A model generated the notes under the pieces. That model was not told the DNA's origin, did no database searches, and saw nothing but the letters and a program-made list of their open reading frames with translations. 64,000 bases of DNA from Lysinibacillus_B sp031181585 (GTDB lineage Bacteria > Bacillota > Bacilli > Bacillales_A > Planococcaceae), in contig NZ_CP154840.1 in the NCBI RefSeq assembly GCF_047301505.1, positions 3,162,001 through 3,226,000 of the forward strand, written 5' to 3'. Below, piece by piece: positions 9,221-19,300 of this stretch. A program made the position numbers and the translations under genes. How positions within the stretch are numbered: the first letter of the stretch is position 1; every line of letters begins with the position of its first letter.

Positions 9221-10174
9221 ATGAATAATTTATTCAATTTTTCCTACGAAAGTACTAAGAAAGTTGCACTTCTTTTGTTATACTTATTACTCATGATCAT
9301 CGTTTCTCCTATCACACTCGGTATATTTTTCGCTACTTTATTCCATCCATTCCTTCTCTTCTTTTATAAAAAGTTACGAATACCATATTTCCTTGTAGTA
9401 TTTTTAACAACTATCTCTTTTTTCTACGCTTCATATTTATTTATTCACTTTATCATCGATAGTTTTATGGTTGTATTTCCGCAAATTCGGGAGCTTGTGA
9501 ATAGCGACATTTTTTCACATCCTATTTTACAGGCAATGATGGAAGCTGCTCTATCAGCTGTGGATCAAATAGCTTCTGTTGGCATTAATTTAACAAAAGA
9601 ACTTTTCAGCTATTTGTTTGAAGTGATTATTTTTATTATGGCCTTTTACTTTTCCTTGTTTGAAAGTAAAAGAGACCGCTACTGGTTTTTCATCTATACA
9701 CCGAAATCGGTGCGAAAAACTTGGAAAAGCTATTTCGAGCGTGCTATGCACCTATTCACTACTTTTTTATATGTAGAGCTTCGGCTGCTGCTGGTAACAT
9801 TCCTCCTGCTCGTACTTGGCTTTTGGCTGCTCGGTTTCACTTACCCGTGGCAAAAGGCATTTTTCATTGCGCTGGCAGATTGCCTGCCGTTCTTCGGTAT
9901 CGGTTTGGTACTTATTCCGTTAGCTATTTATTTCTATGTAGTTGAGGAAATCATATTATGTATCGCGATTATCATTTTGTATATCTTTATTCAAACAACA
10001 AGACAGCTAACCGAATCGTATCTATGGGCGTCCACATTCCATGTGCGGACAATCCATACATTCTTCATCAGCGCTGCCTCTGTTTTATTATTCGGCTTTT
10101 ATGGCATTCTACTTAGCCCATTCTTGCTATTGCTTGCCGTAAAGCTCAAGGAAAAATCTATCTTTGCACGATAA
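9221..10174 (+). CDS. YtvI-like / AI-2E family membrane protein
   Basis: Polytopic membrane protein of 317 residues from ATG 9221 (AGGGGTGAG about 12 nt upstream). An in-frame ATG-less extension begins at 9191. About seven to eight hydrophobic segments alternate with short loops, as in the AI-2E transporter/YtvI family, and the gene occupies the position of ytvI next to citZ in Bacillus. Somewhat shorter than B. subtilis YtvI. The substrate is unknown; YtvI is called a sporulation membrane protein by annotation. The 3' end overlaps the convergent fxsA gene by 17 bp. Confidence 0.7.
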   Translation: MNNLFNFSYESTKKVALLLLYLLLMIIVSPITLGIFFATLFHPFLLFFYKKLRIPYFLVVFLTTISFFYASYLFIHFIIDSFMVVFPQIRELVNSDIFSHPILQAMMEAALSAVDQIASVGINLTKELFSYLFEVIIFIMAFYFSLFESKRDRYWFFIYTPKSVRKTWKSYFERAMHLFTTFLYVELRLLLVTFLLLVLGFWLLGFTYPWQKAFFIALADCLPFFGIGLVLIPLAIYFYVVEEIILCIAIIILYIFIQTTRQLTESYLWASTFHVRTIHTFFISAASVLLFGFYGILLSPFLLLLAVKLKEKSIFAR

Positions 10175-10556
10175 TCGTTTGTTGGTTTTTCATTTTTTTG
10201 CGCAGCCACATAAAAATTAATGGTTTAAAGAGGCTACGTGTTGCAGATGTAAACATCAACAATCCGAAAACATCTGATAAAAAACCAGGCAGTATAAGCA
10301 GGACAGCCCCTACGAACATCATAAATGCTTCCATAAGCGCAACACCAGGGGGTTGTCCGTTAGCAATTGAAGACTGAATTTCCTTCAAAGATTGGGTGCC
10401 TCGTTTTTTTAGCAAGTACACGCCGAGTGCGCTTGTAGCGATCAGCAGCAGCAATGTCGGGAATACACCAAGCCAATTCCCTACCAAAATTATTGCTGTA
10501 ATTTCCGCTAATATAAAAGCAATGAACATTAAAAAGAGATTTCTCATTTTCTTCAC
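10158..10556 (-). CDS. fxsA: FxsA family membrane protein
   Basis: 132 residues with three to four hydrophobic helices (FLMFIAFILAEITAIILVG; LGVFPTLLLLIATSALGVYL; AFMMFVGAVLLILPGFLSD) and a basic tail. Matches FxsA, a cytoplasmic membrane protein named for suppressing phage T7 exclusion by F plasmid in E. coli; its normal role is unknown. Ends inside the 3' end of the convergent YtvI-like gene, so the two transcripts can pair over at least 17 nt. Confidence 0.8.
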   Translation of the reverse strand: MKKMRNLFLMFIAFILAEITAIILVGNWLGVFPTLLLLIATSALGVYLLKKRGTQSLKEIQSSIANGQPPGVALMEAFMMFVGAVLLILPGFLSDVFGLLMFTSATRSLFKPLIFMWLRKKMKNQQTIIVQR

Positions 10557-10661
10557 CCCCTACTATATACGAGCCAACAGTTAAAAAGTTTCATGATAAA
10601 CAAACACTCCAGCTCCATGCCTGAAAACTTCTGCCTTTCACTTCTATAAATGAATATAAGC

Positions 10662-10700
10662 AAAAAGGACAAAATCTACTTGTTGTGATTTTGTCCTTCT
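10662..10700 (-). terminator. Terminator downstream of pyk
   Basis: Twelve-bp stem aaggacaaaatc/gattttgtcctt with 10-nt loop, followed by five T on the minus strand. Begins 7 nt beyond the pyk stop. Confidence 0.85.
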
Positions 10701-10706
10701 GCTCGC

Positions 10707-12467
10707 TTATAGAACGCTAGCGTGTCCTTTATAGATGACACCTGTTTCTGCATCCATCGTAATTTCTTGTCCGTGGCGGATAAGTGTTGTAGCTTCCTTT
10801 ACTCCAACAATCACCGGAATGCCTAGACTCAAGCCTACGACAGCTGCATGACTTGTCAATCCGCCTTCTTCTGCGATAATCCCCGCACATTTTTCAATCG
10901 CTGGCATCATCTCTCGATCCGAACCTACTGTTACTAAAATACAGCCTTCTGTTTCATAAGCCAATGCTTCACCCGCATTTTTTGCTACTACAGCATGTCC
11001 TACAACCGATGCTTTGCCAACGCCTTGCCCGCGAGCTAGAAGATCGCCTATAACATGAACTTTCATCAGATTCGTCGTACCTGCCTCGCCAACAGGTACT
11101 CCTGCCGTGATGACAACTACATCACCATGGTTCACATATTCGTGCTTCAATGACTCGTCTACAGCAAGCTCTAAAATTTCATCTGTTGTCTGTACACGGT
11201 TGCATACGATTGGTTGAACACCCCATACTAGCGTTAGCATTTGAGCTGTGTTTACCGAACCTGTAACTGCTACAATCGGTACGCCTGGGCGATATTTTGC
11301 AATCATTTTCGCTGTGTTGCCACTTTCAGTCGGTGCAAGGACTGCTTTTACATTCAAGTTGATGGAAGTATATGCTACAGCTTGTGAAATAGCTTCCGTC
11401 ATATTCGCTTCTTTTTCACGGCTGCGTTGGGATACAATTTGGCGATAATCCAAAGCCTGCTCTGTGCGCTCAGCAATTTTATACATTGTCTGAACAGATT
11501 CAAGCGGATAAAGGCCTGCTGCTGTCTCTCCAGAAAGCATGATAGCATCCGTACCATCCATAATAGCATTCGCTACGTCCGATGCTTCTGCACGCGTCGG
11601 GCGAGGATTACGCTGCATAGAATCCAGCATTTGAGTTGCCGTAATAACCGGCTTACCTACTTGATTACATTTTTTAATTAAGGATTTTTGCACAAGCGGT
11701 ACTTCTTCTGCCGGAATTTCCACTCCAAGATCGCCCCTTGCTACCATCAAGCCATCAGATACCTCAATGATCGCATCAATATTGTCTACACCTTCTTGGT
11801 TCTCGATTTTTGGGATGATCTGAATATGCGAACCATTATTTTGTTCTAATAATTCACGGATTTCCAATACATCCTTCGCCGTACGAACGAATGATGCCGC
11901 AATAAAATCAACCCCTTGGTCAATACCAAAGAGGATATCCTGTGCATCCTTTTCAGTAATACCTGGTAACTTAATCGAAACACCCGGCACATTTACACCT
12001 TTTTTATTTTTCAAAACGCCTGCATTTTCTACAATCGTATGGATAAGTCCACGATCTAAATCTTTTGCTAGTACACGAAGCTCGATTAATCCGTCATCCA
12101 GTAAAATGATATTGTTTTGGTCTACATCTTCAATTAATTGCTCATATGTTACCGAAAATACATTTTCATTACCGACTACTTCTGTCATAGAAATATCGAT
12201 TACTTGTCCTGTGACAAGATGAAGCTCCCCATTTTCCATTGTATGCGTACGGATTTCCGGCCCCTTTGTATCTAACAGAATCCCTACTGGTTTTCCTACC
12301 TTCTCTGCTGCATCACGAATGGCAGCAATCCGAATAGCATGCTCTTCATGCGAGCCATGTGAAAAATTCAGGCGCGCTACATTCATTCCTGCTTCAATCA
12401 GCTGTTCAAGTATTTCTGGTGATTCACTAGCTGGTCCAATAGTACAAACAATTTTTGTTTTTCTCAT
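10707..12467 (-). CDS. pyk: Pyruvate kinase with C-terminal PEP-utiliser domain
   Basis: Last step of glycolysis, PEP + ADP to pyruvate + ATP. 586 residues. The catalytic barrel starts MRKTKIVCTIGPAS and includes LNFSHGSH, the active-site helix IIPKIENQEG and MVARGDLGVEI, then ATQMLDSM. The extra C-terminal domain (about 480-586), with the TSHAAVVG motif of the phosphohistidine domain of PEP synthase/PTS enzyme I, is typical of Bacillus and Geobacillus pyruvate kinases. Follows pfkA by 23 bp, so pfkA-pyk form an operon. Confidence 0.95.
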   Translation of the reverse strand: MRKTKIVCTIGPASESPEILEQLIEAGMNVARLNFSHGSHEEHAIRIAAIRDAAEKVGKPVGILLDTKGPEIRTHTMENGELHLVTGQVIDISMTEVVGNENVFSVTYEQLIEDVDQNNIILLDDGLIELRVLAKDLDRGLIHTIVENAGVLKNKKGVNVPGVSIKLPGITEKDAQDILFGIDQGVDFIAASFVRTAKDVLEIRELLEQNNGSHIQIIPKIENQEGVDNIDAIIEVSDGLMVARGDLGVEIPAEEVPLVQKSLIKKCNQVGKPVITATQMLDSMQRNPRPTRAEASDVANAIMDGTDAIMLSGETAAGLYPLESVQTMYKIAERTEQALDYRQIVSQRSREKEANMTEAISQAVAYTSINLNVKAVLAPTESGNTAKMIAKYRPGVPIVAVTGSVNTAQMLTLVWGVQPIVCNRVQTTDEILELAVDESLKHEYVNHGDVVVITAGVPVGEAGTTNLMKVHVIGDLLARGQGVGKASVVGHAVVAKNAGEALAYETEGCILVTVGSDREMMPAIEKCAGIIAEEGGLTSHAAVVGLSLGIPVIVGVKEATTLIRHGQEITMDAETGVIYKGHASVL

Positions 12468-12490
12468 ATAACATCCGCTCCGTTTTCATC

Positions 12491-13450
12491 TTAGATAGAC
12501 AATTCTTTTGATAATGTATATAAACTCAGGTCTGCCTTATGATTACCCTCATATGCTTCCCTCAACTCATAATCAACTACTGTATGGTTTCTAATACCGA
12601 CAGCCCGTCCACTACGTCCTTCTAACAAGACTTCCACCGCTTTTGCTCCAAGGCGTCCAGCAAGAACCCTGTCCTGTGCTGACGGTGCGCCGCCGCGCTG
12701 AATGTGCCCAAGCACTGAAACACGTATTTGAACACCTGTTTTTTCCTCAAGAATTTTAGCTAACTTATGTCCAGGCATTACACCCTCTGCCACTATTATA
12801 ATGCTATGTCTTTTGCTGCGGGCTGCCCCGCGCTCAAGACGAGAAACGACTTCCTCCAGATTATATTCTTCTTCTGGTATTAAAACTGATTCAGCACCGG
12901 CTGCCAGCCCTGCCCATAAGGCTATATCCCCTGCAGCACGCCCCATAACTTCTACAATAAATGTGTTTTCATGGCTTGTTGCCGTATCGCGAATTTTATC
13001 GATTGCTTCAATAACAGTATTGAGAGCAGTATCAAAACCAATTGTATATTCAGTTCCTGCAATGTCATTATCGATTGTACCCGGAATCCCTACACAAGGA
13101 AACCCTTTTTCCGTCAACTGCATGGCCCCGCGGTATGAGCCATCGCCACCAATGACAACTAACCCTTCAATGCCTTGCTCGCGCATATTTTCAATCGCTT
13201 TTATTTGATATACATCTTCCTTGAACTCTGGAAAACGAGCTGAATATAACTTTGTTCCGCCTCGTTGAATAATACCTCCCACAGCCCCTAAATCCAGTGG
13301 TTCAAAGATTCCTTTATATAAGCCTTCATAGCCGTGGTAGACACCGACTACTTCCACACCATGAAAGCGTGCTTTCCGGACAACGGCACGAATGGCGGCA
13401 TTCATTCCAGGTGCATCGCCACCACTTGTCAAAACGGCAATTTTTTTCAT
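12491..13450 (-). CDS. pfkA: 6-phosphofructokinase
   Basis: ATP-dependent phosphorylation of fructose-6-phosphate. 319 residues from MKKIAVLTSGGDAPGMNA, the canonical start. The ATG at 13448-13450 has AGGAGG 8 nt upstream; the longer open frame to 13507 lacks homology. Motifs: ATP-binding GGDGS (VVIGGDGSYRGA), catalytic GTIDNDI, allosteric/substrate EVMGRAAGDIAL and LGHIQRGGAPSA. Upstream of pyk in a two-gene operon. Confidence 0.95.
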   Translation of the reverse strand: MKKIAVLTSGGDAPGMNAAIRAVVRKARFHGVEVVGVYHGYEGLYKGIFEPLDLGAVGGIIQRGGTKLYSARFPEFKEDVYQIKAIENMREQGIEGLVVIGGDGSYRGAMQLTEKGFPCVGIPGTIDNDIAGTEYTIGFDTALNTVIEAIDKIRDTATSHENTFIVEVMGRAAGDIALWAGLAAGAESVLIPEEEYNLEEVVSRLERGAARSKRHSIIIVAEGVMPGHKLAKILEEKTGVQIRVSVLGHIQRGGAPSAQDRVLAGRLGAKAVEVLLEGRSGRAVGIRNHTVVDYELREAYEGNHKADLSLYTLSKELSI

Positions 13451-13567
13451 CAACTGTATCCTCCTGTCAGAATGATTTGCTAGTAAAACATTAACATGAA
13501 TGAACAATCTATGTAAGTATCAGGCACAACAATATACGTTCCTTTTACAAATAAATTAGAAAAACAT

Positions 13568-13590
13568 GACTCGCGCTATACGCGCGAGTC
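13568..13590. other. GC-rich 9-bp hairpin upstream of pfkA
   Basis: Perfect stem gactcgcgc/gcgcgagtc with a 5-nt loop in otherwise AT-rich DNA between accA and pfkA. No long T-run follows on either strand, so it is a candidate 5' leader structure of pfkA or an mRNA stabiliser for accDA. Confidence 0.45.
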
Positions 13591-13635
13591 GATGACTTTA
13601 CCTATGAAGACAAAAAAGGAGGCTTTCTCATCCAA

Positions 13636-13671
13636 ATAAAAAAGAATAAAGGATGCGTATTCACATCCTTT
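13636..13671 (-). terminator. Terminator downstream of accA
   Basis: Eight-bp stem aaaggatg/catccttt followed on the minus strand by ATTCTTTTTT, about 57 nt past the accA stop. Confidence 0.6.
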
Positions 13672-13727
13672 AGTTACTATTACCTTTTCCAAATCACACT
13701 AATTTATACAGGTGTTACATGATGAAT

Positions 13728-14684
13728 CTATATTTCTTCATACTGTCCGATTTGCTTAAACTTTTCATATCTTGCTTCAACTAGCTGTTCTGGCGAAAGT
13801 TTATTCAATTCAGCCAACGTATCAGATATGCATTCCTGCATTGTAAGTGCCTGTTTTGGAATGTTGCGATGCGCACCGCCTGCTACTTCCGGAATAATTC
13901 CGTCAATAATACCCATTTCTTTTAAATCCATTGCAGTAATTTTCATAGCTTCGGCTGCTTGCTTTGCTAATGCGGCATCTTTCCATAAAATTGATGCTGC
14001 TCCTTCCGGCGAAATGACCGAATAAGTAGAGTTTTCCAGCATGAGTATTTTATTCGCAACCCCTAGTGCAAGAGCGCCTCCACTTCCACCTTCACCAATC
14101 ACAATGCTAATGATCGGTACCCGTAAACCCGCCATTTCAAACAGGTTTCTGGCTATTGCTTCACTCTGTCCACGCTCTTCTGCAGCTTTTCCAGGATATG
14201 CTCCCTTTGTATCGATAAAGCAAATAATTGGACGATTGAATTTTTCTGCCTGTTTCATCAGACGGAGAGCCTTTCTATATCCTTCCGGATGCGGCATCCC
14301 AAAATTCCGCCGAATATTTTCTTTCGTTGATTTGCCGCGCTGATGGCCAATGATCGTGATCGGCTGACCATTAAATGAAGCGATACCTCCTACAATGGCT
14401 GCATCATCTCCATAGACGCGATCCCCATGCAGTTCGATAAAGTTTTCGAACAGCAGTTGAATATATTCCGAAGTTGTAGGACGTTCTGGATGTCTTGCAA
14501 CCTGCACTCGATCCCATGGCTCCATATTACTATATAAATTTTGCTCTAGCTGGAACAGACGGTCCTCAAGTTTGCTGATTTCCCCGTTCATATCTACATC
14601 AGCCGTCTCAGCAATTTGTTTTAGTTCTTCAATTTTTTCCCGCAGTTTGATGACGGGTTCTTCAAATGCCATTGTTTTAGACAT
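13728..14684 (-). CDS. accA: Acetyl-CoA carboxylase carboxyltransferase subunit alpha
   Basis: With AccD forms the carboxyltransferase that moves CO2 from biotin to acetyl-CoA for fatty acid synthesis. 318 residues. Start MSKTMAFEEP is chosen because AAGGAGG lies 9 nt upstream; an ATG 9 bp earlier (14693) abuts that sequence. Motifs: RPTTSEYIQLLFENF, GHQRGKSTKENIRRNFGMPH, the oxyanion-hole region IGEGGSGGALALGVAN and SPEGAASILWKD. It overlaps the end of accD by 8 bp. Confidence 0.95.
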   Translation of the reverse strand: MSKTMAFEEPVIKLREKIEELKQIAETADVDMNGEISKLEDRLFQLEQNLYSNMEPWDRVQVARHPERPTTSEYIQLLFENFIELHGDRVYGDDAAIVGGIASFNGQPITIIGHQRGKSTKENIRRNFGMPHPEGYRKALRLMKQAEKFNRPIICFIDTKGAYPGKAAEERGQSEAIARNLFEMAGLRVPIISIVIGEGGSGGALALGVANKILMLENSTYSVISPEGAASILWKDAALAKQAAEAMKITAMDLKEMGIIDGIIPEVAGGAHRNIPKQALTMQECISDTLAELNKLSPEQLVEARYEKFKQIGQYEEI

Positions 14685-15543
14685 GGGAAACATCCTCCTT
14701 CACATGCAGCTTTACAAGCATCGCTACTTTTTCCTTCATTTCATGACGGTGGAAAATAGCGTCAAGCTGCCCATGTTCGAGCAGGAATTCAGCTGTCTGG
14801 AAGTCTTCCGGCAGCTTCTCCCGCACTGTTTGTTCAATAACACGGCGTCCGGCAAAACCAATTAATGCCTGTGGTTCAGCAATATTATAGTCCCCAATGG
14901 ACGCAAAACTTGCTGATACACCGCCTGTTGTTGGATGTGTCAGAATAGAAATATATAAGAGGCCTTCCTCACTATGCCGTTTTAATGCAACGCTCGTCTT
15001 TGCCATCTGCATAAGCGACAATACGCCTTCCTGCATTCGGGCACCGCCGCTTGCAGTAAAGATGATAAATGGCAGACGTTCCTCTGTCGCTCGTTCGATT
15101 GCCCGTGTAATTTTTTCTCCTACAACAGAACCCATTGATCCCATTCGGAAATGCGAATCCATTACGGCAACGATGACATCCTGTCCCTTCAACTGCCCTT
15201 TTCCTGTTAGAACGGCTTCATTGAGTCCAGTCTTTTTCATATCAATTTGCACCTTATCAACATATGATGGAAAATTAAGAGGATTTGTCGTTTGAAGGTG
15301 ATTATCGAAACTTTCAAATGTTCCTTCATCTAAAAAGATGGCGATTCGTTCATTTGCCGTCATTTTTAAATGATGCTGACAACTTGGACAAACCTTTTGA
15401 TTTTGCTGAATTTCTTTTGTCAAATGAATTTTACGACATTCCGGACATTTCATCATCAATCCCTCAGGAAACACCTTCTCTTCCTTTGGCTGAATTACTA
15501 CCGCCCGTTTTTTCGTTTTTGAAAATAAACCACGAATTGCCAT
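14677..15543 (-). CDS. accD: Acetyl-CoA carboxylase carboxyltransferase subunit beta
   Basis: 288 residues starting MAIRGLFSKTKK with GGGGGA upstream. An extension to 15603 has no family support and would overlap the regulator gene. N-terminal zinc ribbon CPEC...CPSC (spacing 19) typical of AccD, then the crotonase-like core with MGSMGSVVGEKI and the oxyanion loop SGGARMQEG plus TGGVSASFA. Operon GntR-accD-accA: 13 bp after the regulator gene. Confidence 0.95.
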   Translation of the reverse strand: MAIRGLFSKTKKRAVVIQPKEEKVFPEGLMMKCPECRKIHLTKEIQQNQKVCPSCQHHLKMTANERIAIFLDEGTFESFDNHLQTTNPLNFPSYVDKVQIDMKKTGLNEAVLTGKGQLKGQDVIVAVMDSHFRMGSMGSVVGEKITRAIERATEERLPFIIFTASGGARMQEGVLSLMQMAKTSVALKRHSEEGLLYISILTHPTTGGVSASFASIGDYNIAEPQALIGFAGRRVIEQTVREKLPEDFQTAEFLLEHGQLDAIFHRHEMKEKVAMLVKLHVKEDVSHV

Positions 15544-15556
15544 AAATCTTCCCCCT

Positions 15557-16192
15557 TTATATCTGGCCCATCCATTCGTTATAAGCTTCAATTGCTTCCT
15601 CAATGTAGCCCATTTGCATGGATTTTATCAAGATTTGCAGTGCCTGTTTTTCCGACACTGTCACCCGTTCTTTTAATGCTGTCATACTATATGCATGGAG
15701 CTGTATCCATATTTTAAGACTTAATCGGTTCCCTGCAGCAATGACACACTCTCGTAAAATAGCATCTCTTTTTATTTCTTGCTGCAGCTCAATTTGTGCA
15801 AACAGACTATCCCAAATAGGCAGACTTCTTAATTCTTGATCTGCACATATAATGCGGATTGCCTCTCTTTCATGCATTTCTCTCGTTGCATGTACATCCT
15901 CTTGGGATTTCTCCTCCCGCAGGATAAAAGAAGATAAAATTTCAACGAGCTGATGCCCGCCTACATCTGCTAAAAATGTTCCGCCTCCGTGCCTCGACTC
16001 AATTAGCCCGAGCAGCTCTAAACTTCGAAGCGCCTCTCGCACAGAAGATCTCGAAGTGTTTAGTTTTTCACAGAGCACACGTTCAGAGGGCAGTTTATCA
16101 CCTGGTTGTATTCGCTGATCTACAATCAGCTCCCTTAGCTGCTTTACCACCTGCAGAAACATTTTTTTCGCTGGCTTTTGCTCCAATGTCAT
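15557..16192 (-). CDS. GntR/FadR-type transcriptional regulator upstream of accDA
   Basis: About 211 residues. N-terminal winged helix-turn-helix (KLPSERVLCEKLNTSRSSVREALRSLELLGLIESRHGGGTF) is a clear GntR domain. The helical C-terminal domain is of FCD type, though its metal/ligand residues are not obvious. Start is uncertain: GAGG lies only 2 nt before ATG 16192 but 8 nt before TTG 16186, which fits better; a GTG at 16195 is also open. Lies 13 bp upstream of accD in the same direction, so it probably responds to a fatty-acid or acyl-CoA signal (inference from position and FadR likeness). Confidence 0.78.
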   Translation of the reverse strand: MTLEQKPAKKMFLQVVKQLRELIVDQRIQPGDKLPSERVLCEKLNTSRSSVREALRSLELLGLIESRHGGGTFLADVGGHQLVEILSSFILREEKSQEDVHATREMHEREAIRIICADQELRSLPIWDSLFAQIELQQEIKRDAILRECVIAAGNRLSLKIWIQLHAYSMTALKERVTVSEKQALQILIKSMQMGYIEEAIEAYNEWMGQI

Positions 16193-16271
16193 CACCTCAA
16201 TATCATCCGCAAAAAGTGGTCTGACCAGTTAGCTATTTTCAGCATACAAAAAGTTCACCCGAATGTAAAGA

Positions 16272-16301
16272 AAAAATCGCACAGTAACCTGTACGATTTT
16301 T
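16272..16301 (-). terminator. Terminator downstream of dnaE
   Basis: Stem aaaaatcg..acag / ctgt..cgattttt with short loop and flanking T-run on the minus strand, about 15 nt past the dnaE stop. Confidence 0.8.
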
Positions 16302-16315
16302 CTCTCTATATACGC

Positions 16316-19300
16316 TTAAAACTTAATTTCTATCTTTTTTACCTTCAGTTGCGGTTTATTGAATCGATATTCAAGGATGCCTTCTACAAAAACAAATACG
16401 TCCTCGTTTAACCTACCCATTACCTGATTGTATTCCTTTGGAAAAAGTGTTAATGACACAGCGCCAAACTCATCCTCTAATTGCGCAAACGCCATCAGCT
16501 CTCCTTTTTTTGTACGCAGCTGGCGCACATCCGTAATCATCCCGATACATTTCATATAACTGTTTGTCTTCATCGAACGTAATGTCTGCATTGTCGCGTT
16601 TACTTGGGGAACTTGCTGGCGAAGCTTTGTCACCGGATGCTCGGATAAATAGAAACCTAGTACTTCCTTTTCAAATTGAAGCTTATTCTTTTCAGGAATT
16701 GGTTCGACCTGCACATGTTTTGGCTTTCCAAACGCTAAGAAAGAATCTGAGAATAAGTCCTCTCCCTCGTTTGGGCGAACAAGTTCTGCCTGCTTTACTG
16801 CCCCTTCAATCGTAGCGAGCAGTACAGCACGGTCACGCCCAAATTCATCAAGTGCTCCAGCCTTAATCAGTGGTTCAATGACTTTCCGGTTAAACGTAGC
16901 CGCACTTAATGATACAGCTAAATCAAATAGGTCTTCAAATGGCTGCTGCCTCTCTTTTCTCACAGCGAGCAGCTTTTGTAAGAATGGCTGCGGCACACCC
17001 TTTATGGCGGATAAACTAAAGCGGATACGGCCATTCTCCACCTTGAAATGGCGGGCTGACTTGTGAATAGATGGCGGCAGCACATCAATCCCCCTCTGCT
17101 TTGCCTCAAGCAGAATTTGTGCTAGCTTCTCCTGATTTCCTGTAGCATTCGTTAGCAATGACGCATAAAAATTTACGGGATAATTTGCTTTTAGATACGC
17201 AAGCTGATAGGAAATAACACTATAGGCAACAGCATGGCTCTTCGGGAACCCATAATCTGCAAAGCGTACAATCAATGCATAAATGCTTTCTGCCGTTCGG
17301 GCATCATGTCCTTGCCGGAGAGCTCCTTCTACAAAATGAGCCCGCTGCTGCTCAAGTATCTCCCTATTTTTTTTACTGACAGCCCGTCGCAGCAAATCAG
17401 CCTCCCCTATTGTAAAGCCCGCAAAAAGATGGGCAATACGCATAATCTGCTCCTGATACACAATGACCCCATAAGTCTCGCGTAAAATTGGCTCAAGAAT
17501 CGGATGAGGCATCTCTACCGGCTCCAGTCCATGCTTACGTCTTGCATAAATAGGGATGAAATCCATTGGACCCGGCCTGTAAAGTGCATTTACAGCGACA
17601 ATGTCCAAGAAATGCGTCGGCTTGATTTCACGCAGCGCTCCCCGCATCCCTTCTGACTCCAGCTGGAAGATGCCCGATGTATCTCCAGCGGCAAGCAGCC
17701 GAAAAGTTTTTTCATCATTCATCGGCAAACGATTCAAATCAATCGTAATCCCGTGTGTATAAGAGATCGATCGACAAATCTGCTCAAGAATCGTCAAATT
17801 GCGAAGCCCTAAAAAGTCCATCTTCAATAGGCCGCTCTTTTCCACTTCTTGCATCGGCCACTGTGTCAAATATACACCTTCATGCCCTTCTTCTATCGGA
17901 ATCACATCAACGAGCGGAACAGGACTCAGGACAACTCCAGCTGCATGAGTGGATGCATTCCGAGGTAAACCTTCTAATGCCTGGGCAGTAGTAAACCACT
18001 GCATACGAATCTCCTGCTGCCCGATCCAATCTCGAAGCGCCTGTGAATCAGCATACGCCTGGGTAAGCGTAATCCCATGACGATTAGGGATCAGTTTCGA
18101 AATCATTTCCAGCGTTTCGGTTTCAAAATTAAACATACGAGCAACATCACGAGCTACAGCCTTCGCTGATAATGTACCGAACGTGATAATTTGCGCTACA
18201 TGCTGCTTCCCGTATTTCTTTGCTACATAATCAATTACTTCCTGACGCCTTGTATCGACAAAATCAATATCAATATCTGGTAACGAAACACGTTCTGGAT
18301 TTAAAAACCGTTCAAACAATAGATCATACTGCAATGGATTTACCTGTGTAATCTGCAGGGCATAGGCTACAAGCGAACTAGCAGAAGAACCTCTTCCCGG
18401 TCCTGTAAGAATCTGAGCTTCTCTTGCAAAGCGCATGAAGTCTTCTACTATTAAAAAGTAATCTGCATACCCCATCGAATTGATTGTCTGCAGTTCATAT
18501 TGCAGTCTTTCTACATACGGAGAGGGAATTTCAGCTGTCTGCAGACGCTCCTTCAGACCATATATAACATGCTCATAAAGCAGCTGTTCCGCCGTCTTTT
18601 CTTCCTCTACAGGAAATTTCGGCATAAATGTCTGTCCAAAAGTTAAATCTACCTGACAACTTAGCAGCAGCTCTCTTGTATTATTCAGCCATTCTTCCCG
18701 GTCTGCAAAAAGGGTTGTCAACTCTTCTGCTGTCGGTACAAATTGATGCTTCGTTTTGTTCCCCTGTAAGGATTCACCTAGTTTTACCCCGGTCTCAATA
18801 GCACGGGCCACCTCATAAGCAAAATGATCCTCAGGCCGCAGGAATGTACTTTCATGAAGCACAATTATGCTGCAGTTTAACTCCTGGGCTGTCTGAACAG
18901 CAACCAGCTCTTCCCGAGAAGGCTGATTTTTGCGGGATATTCCCATATATAAGTTAGATTGAAACAGCTGCTTTAGCTCTCTTACAAATTCTCCTGCCTC
19001 CAAGCGCAGCCAGCTTCCCTGATCATCCAGAGACGGAATAACCGCAGCACATCCATTTGCGTACCCCGCAAGCCATCGCCAGGGAAGCAATTCATCCGAA
19101 CGAATGGCTACGGAGCTGCTGATTTTCAATAAGCTTTTGTAGCCCGCATTATTTTTTGCATACAGGACAAGCGGAAGCACGATTTCCTCCGTAAATTGAA
19201 CACGTACTGACAGTCCAATGACTGCATGAATCCCCGCCCCTTTTGTTGCATGCCAAAAAGGCAAAAGCCCGTACAATTTAGAATTTACGATTGCACAAGC

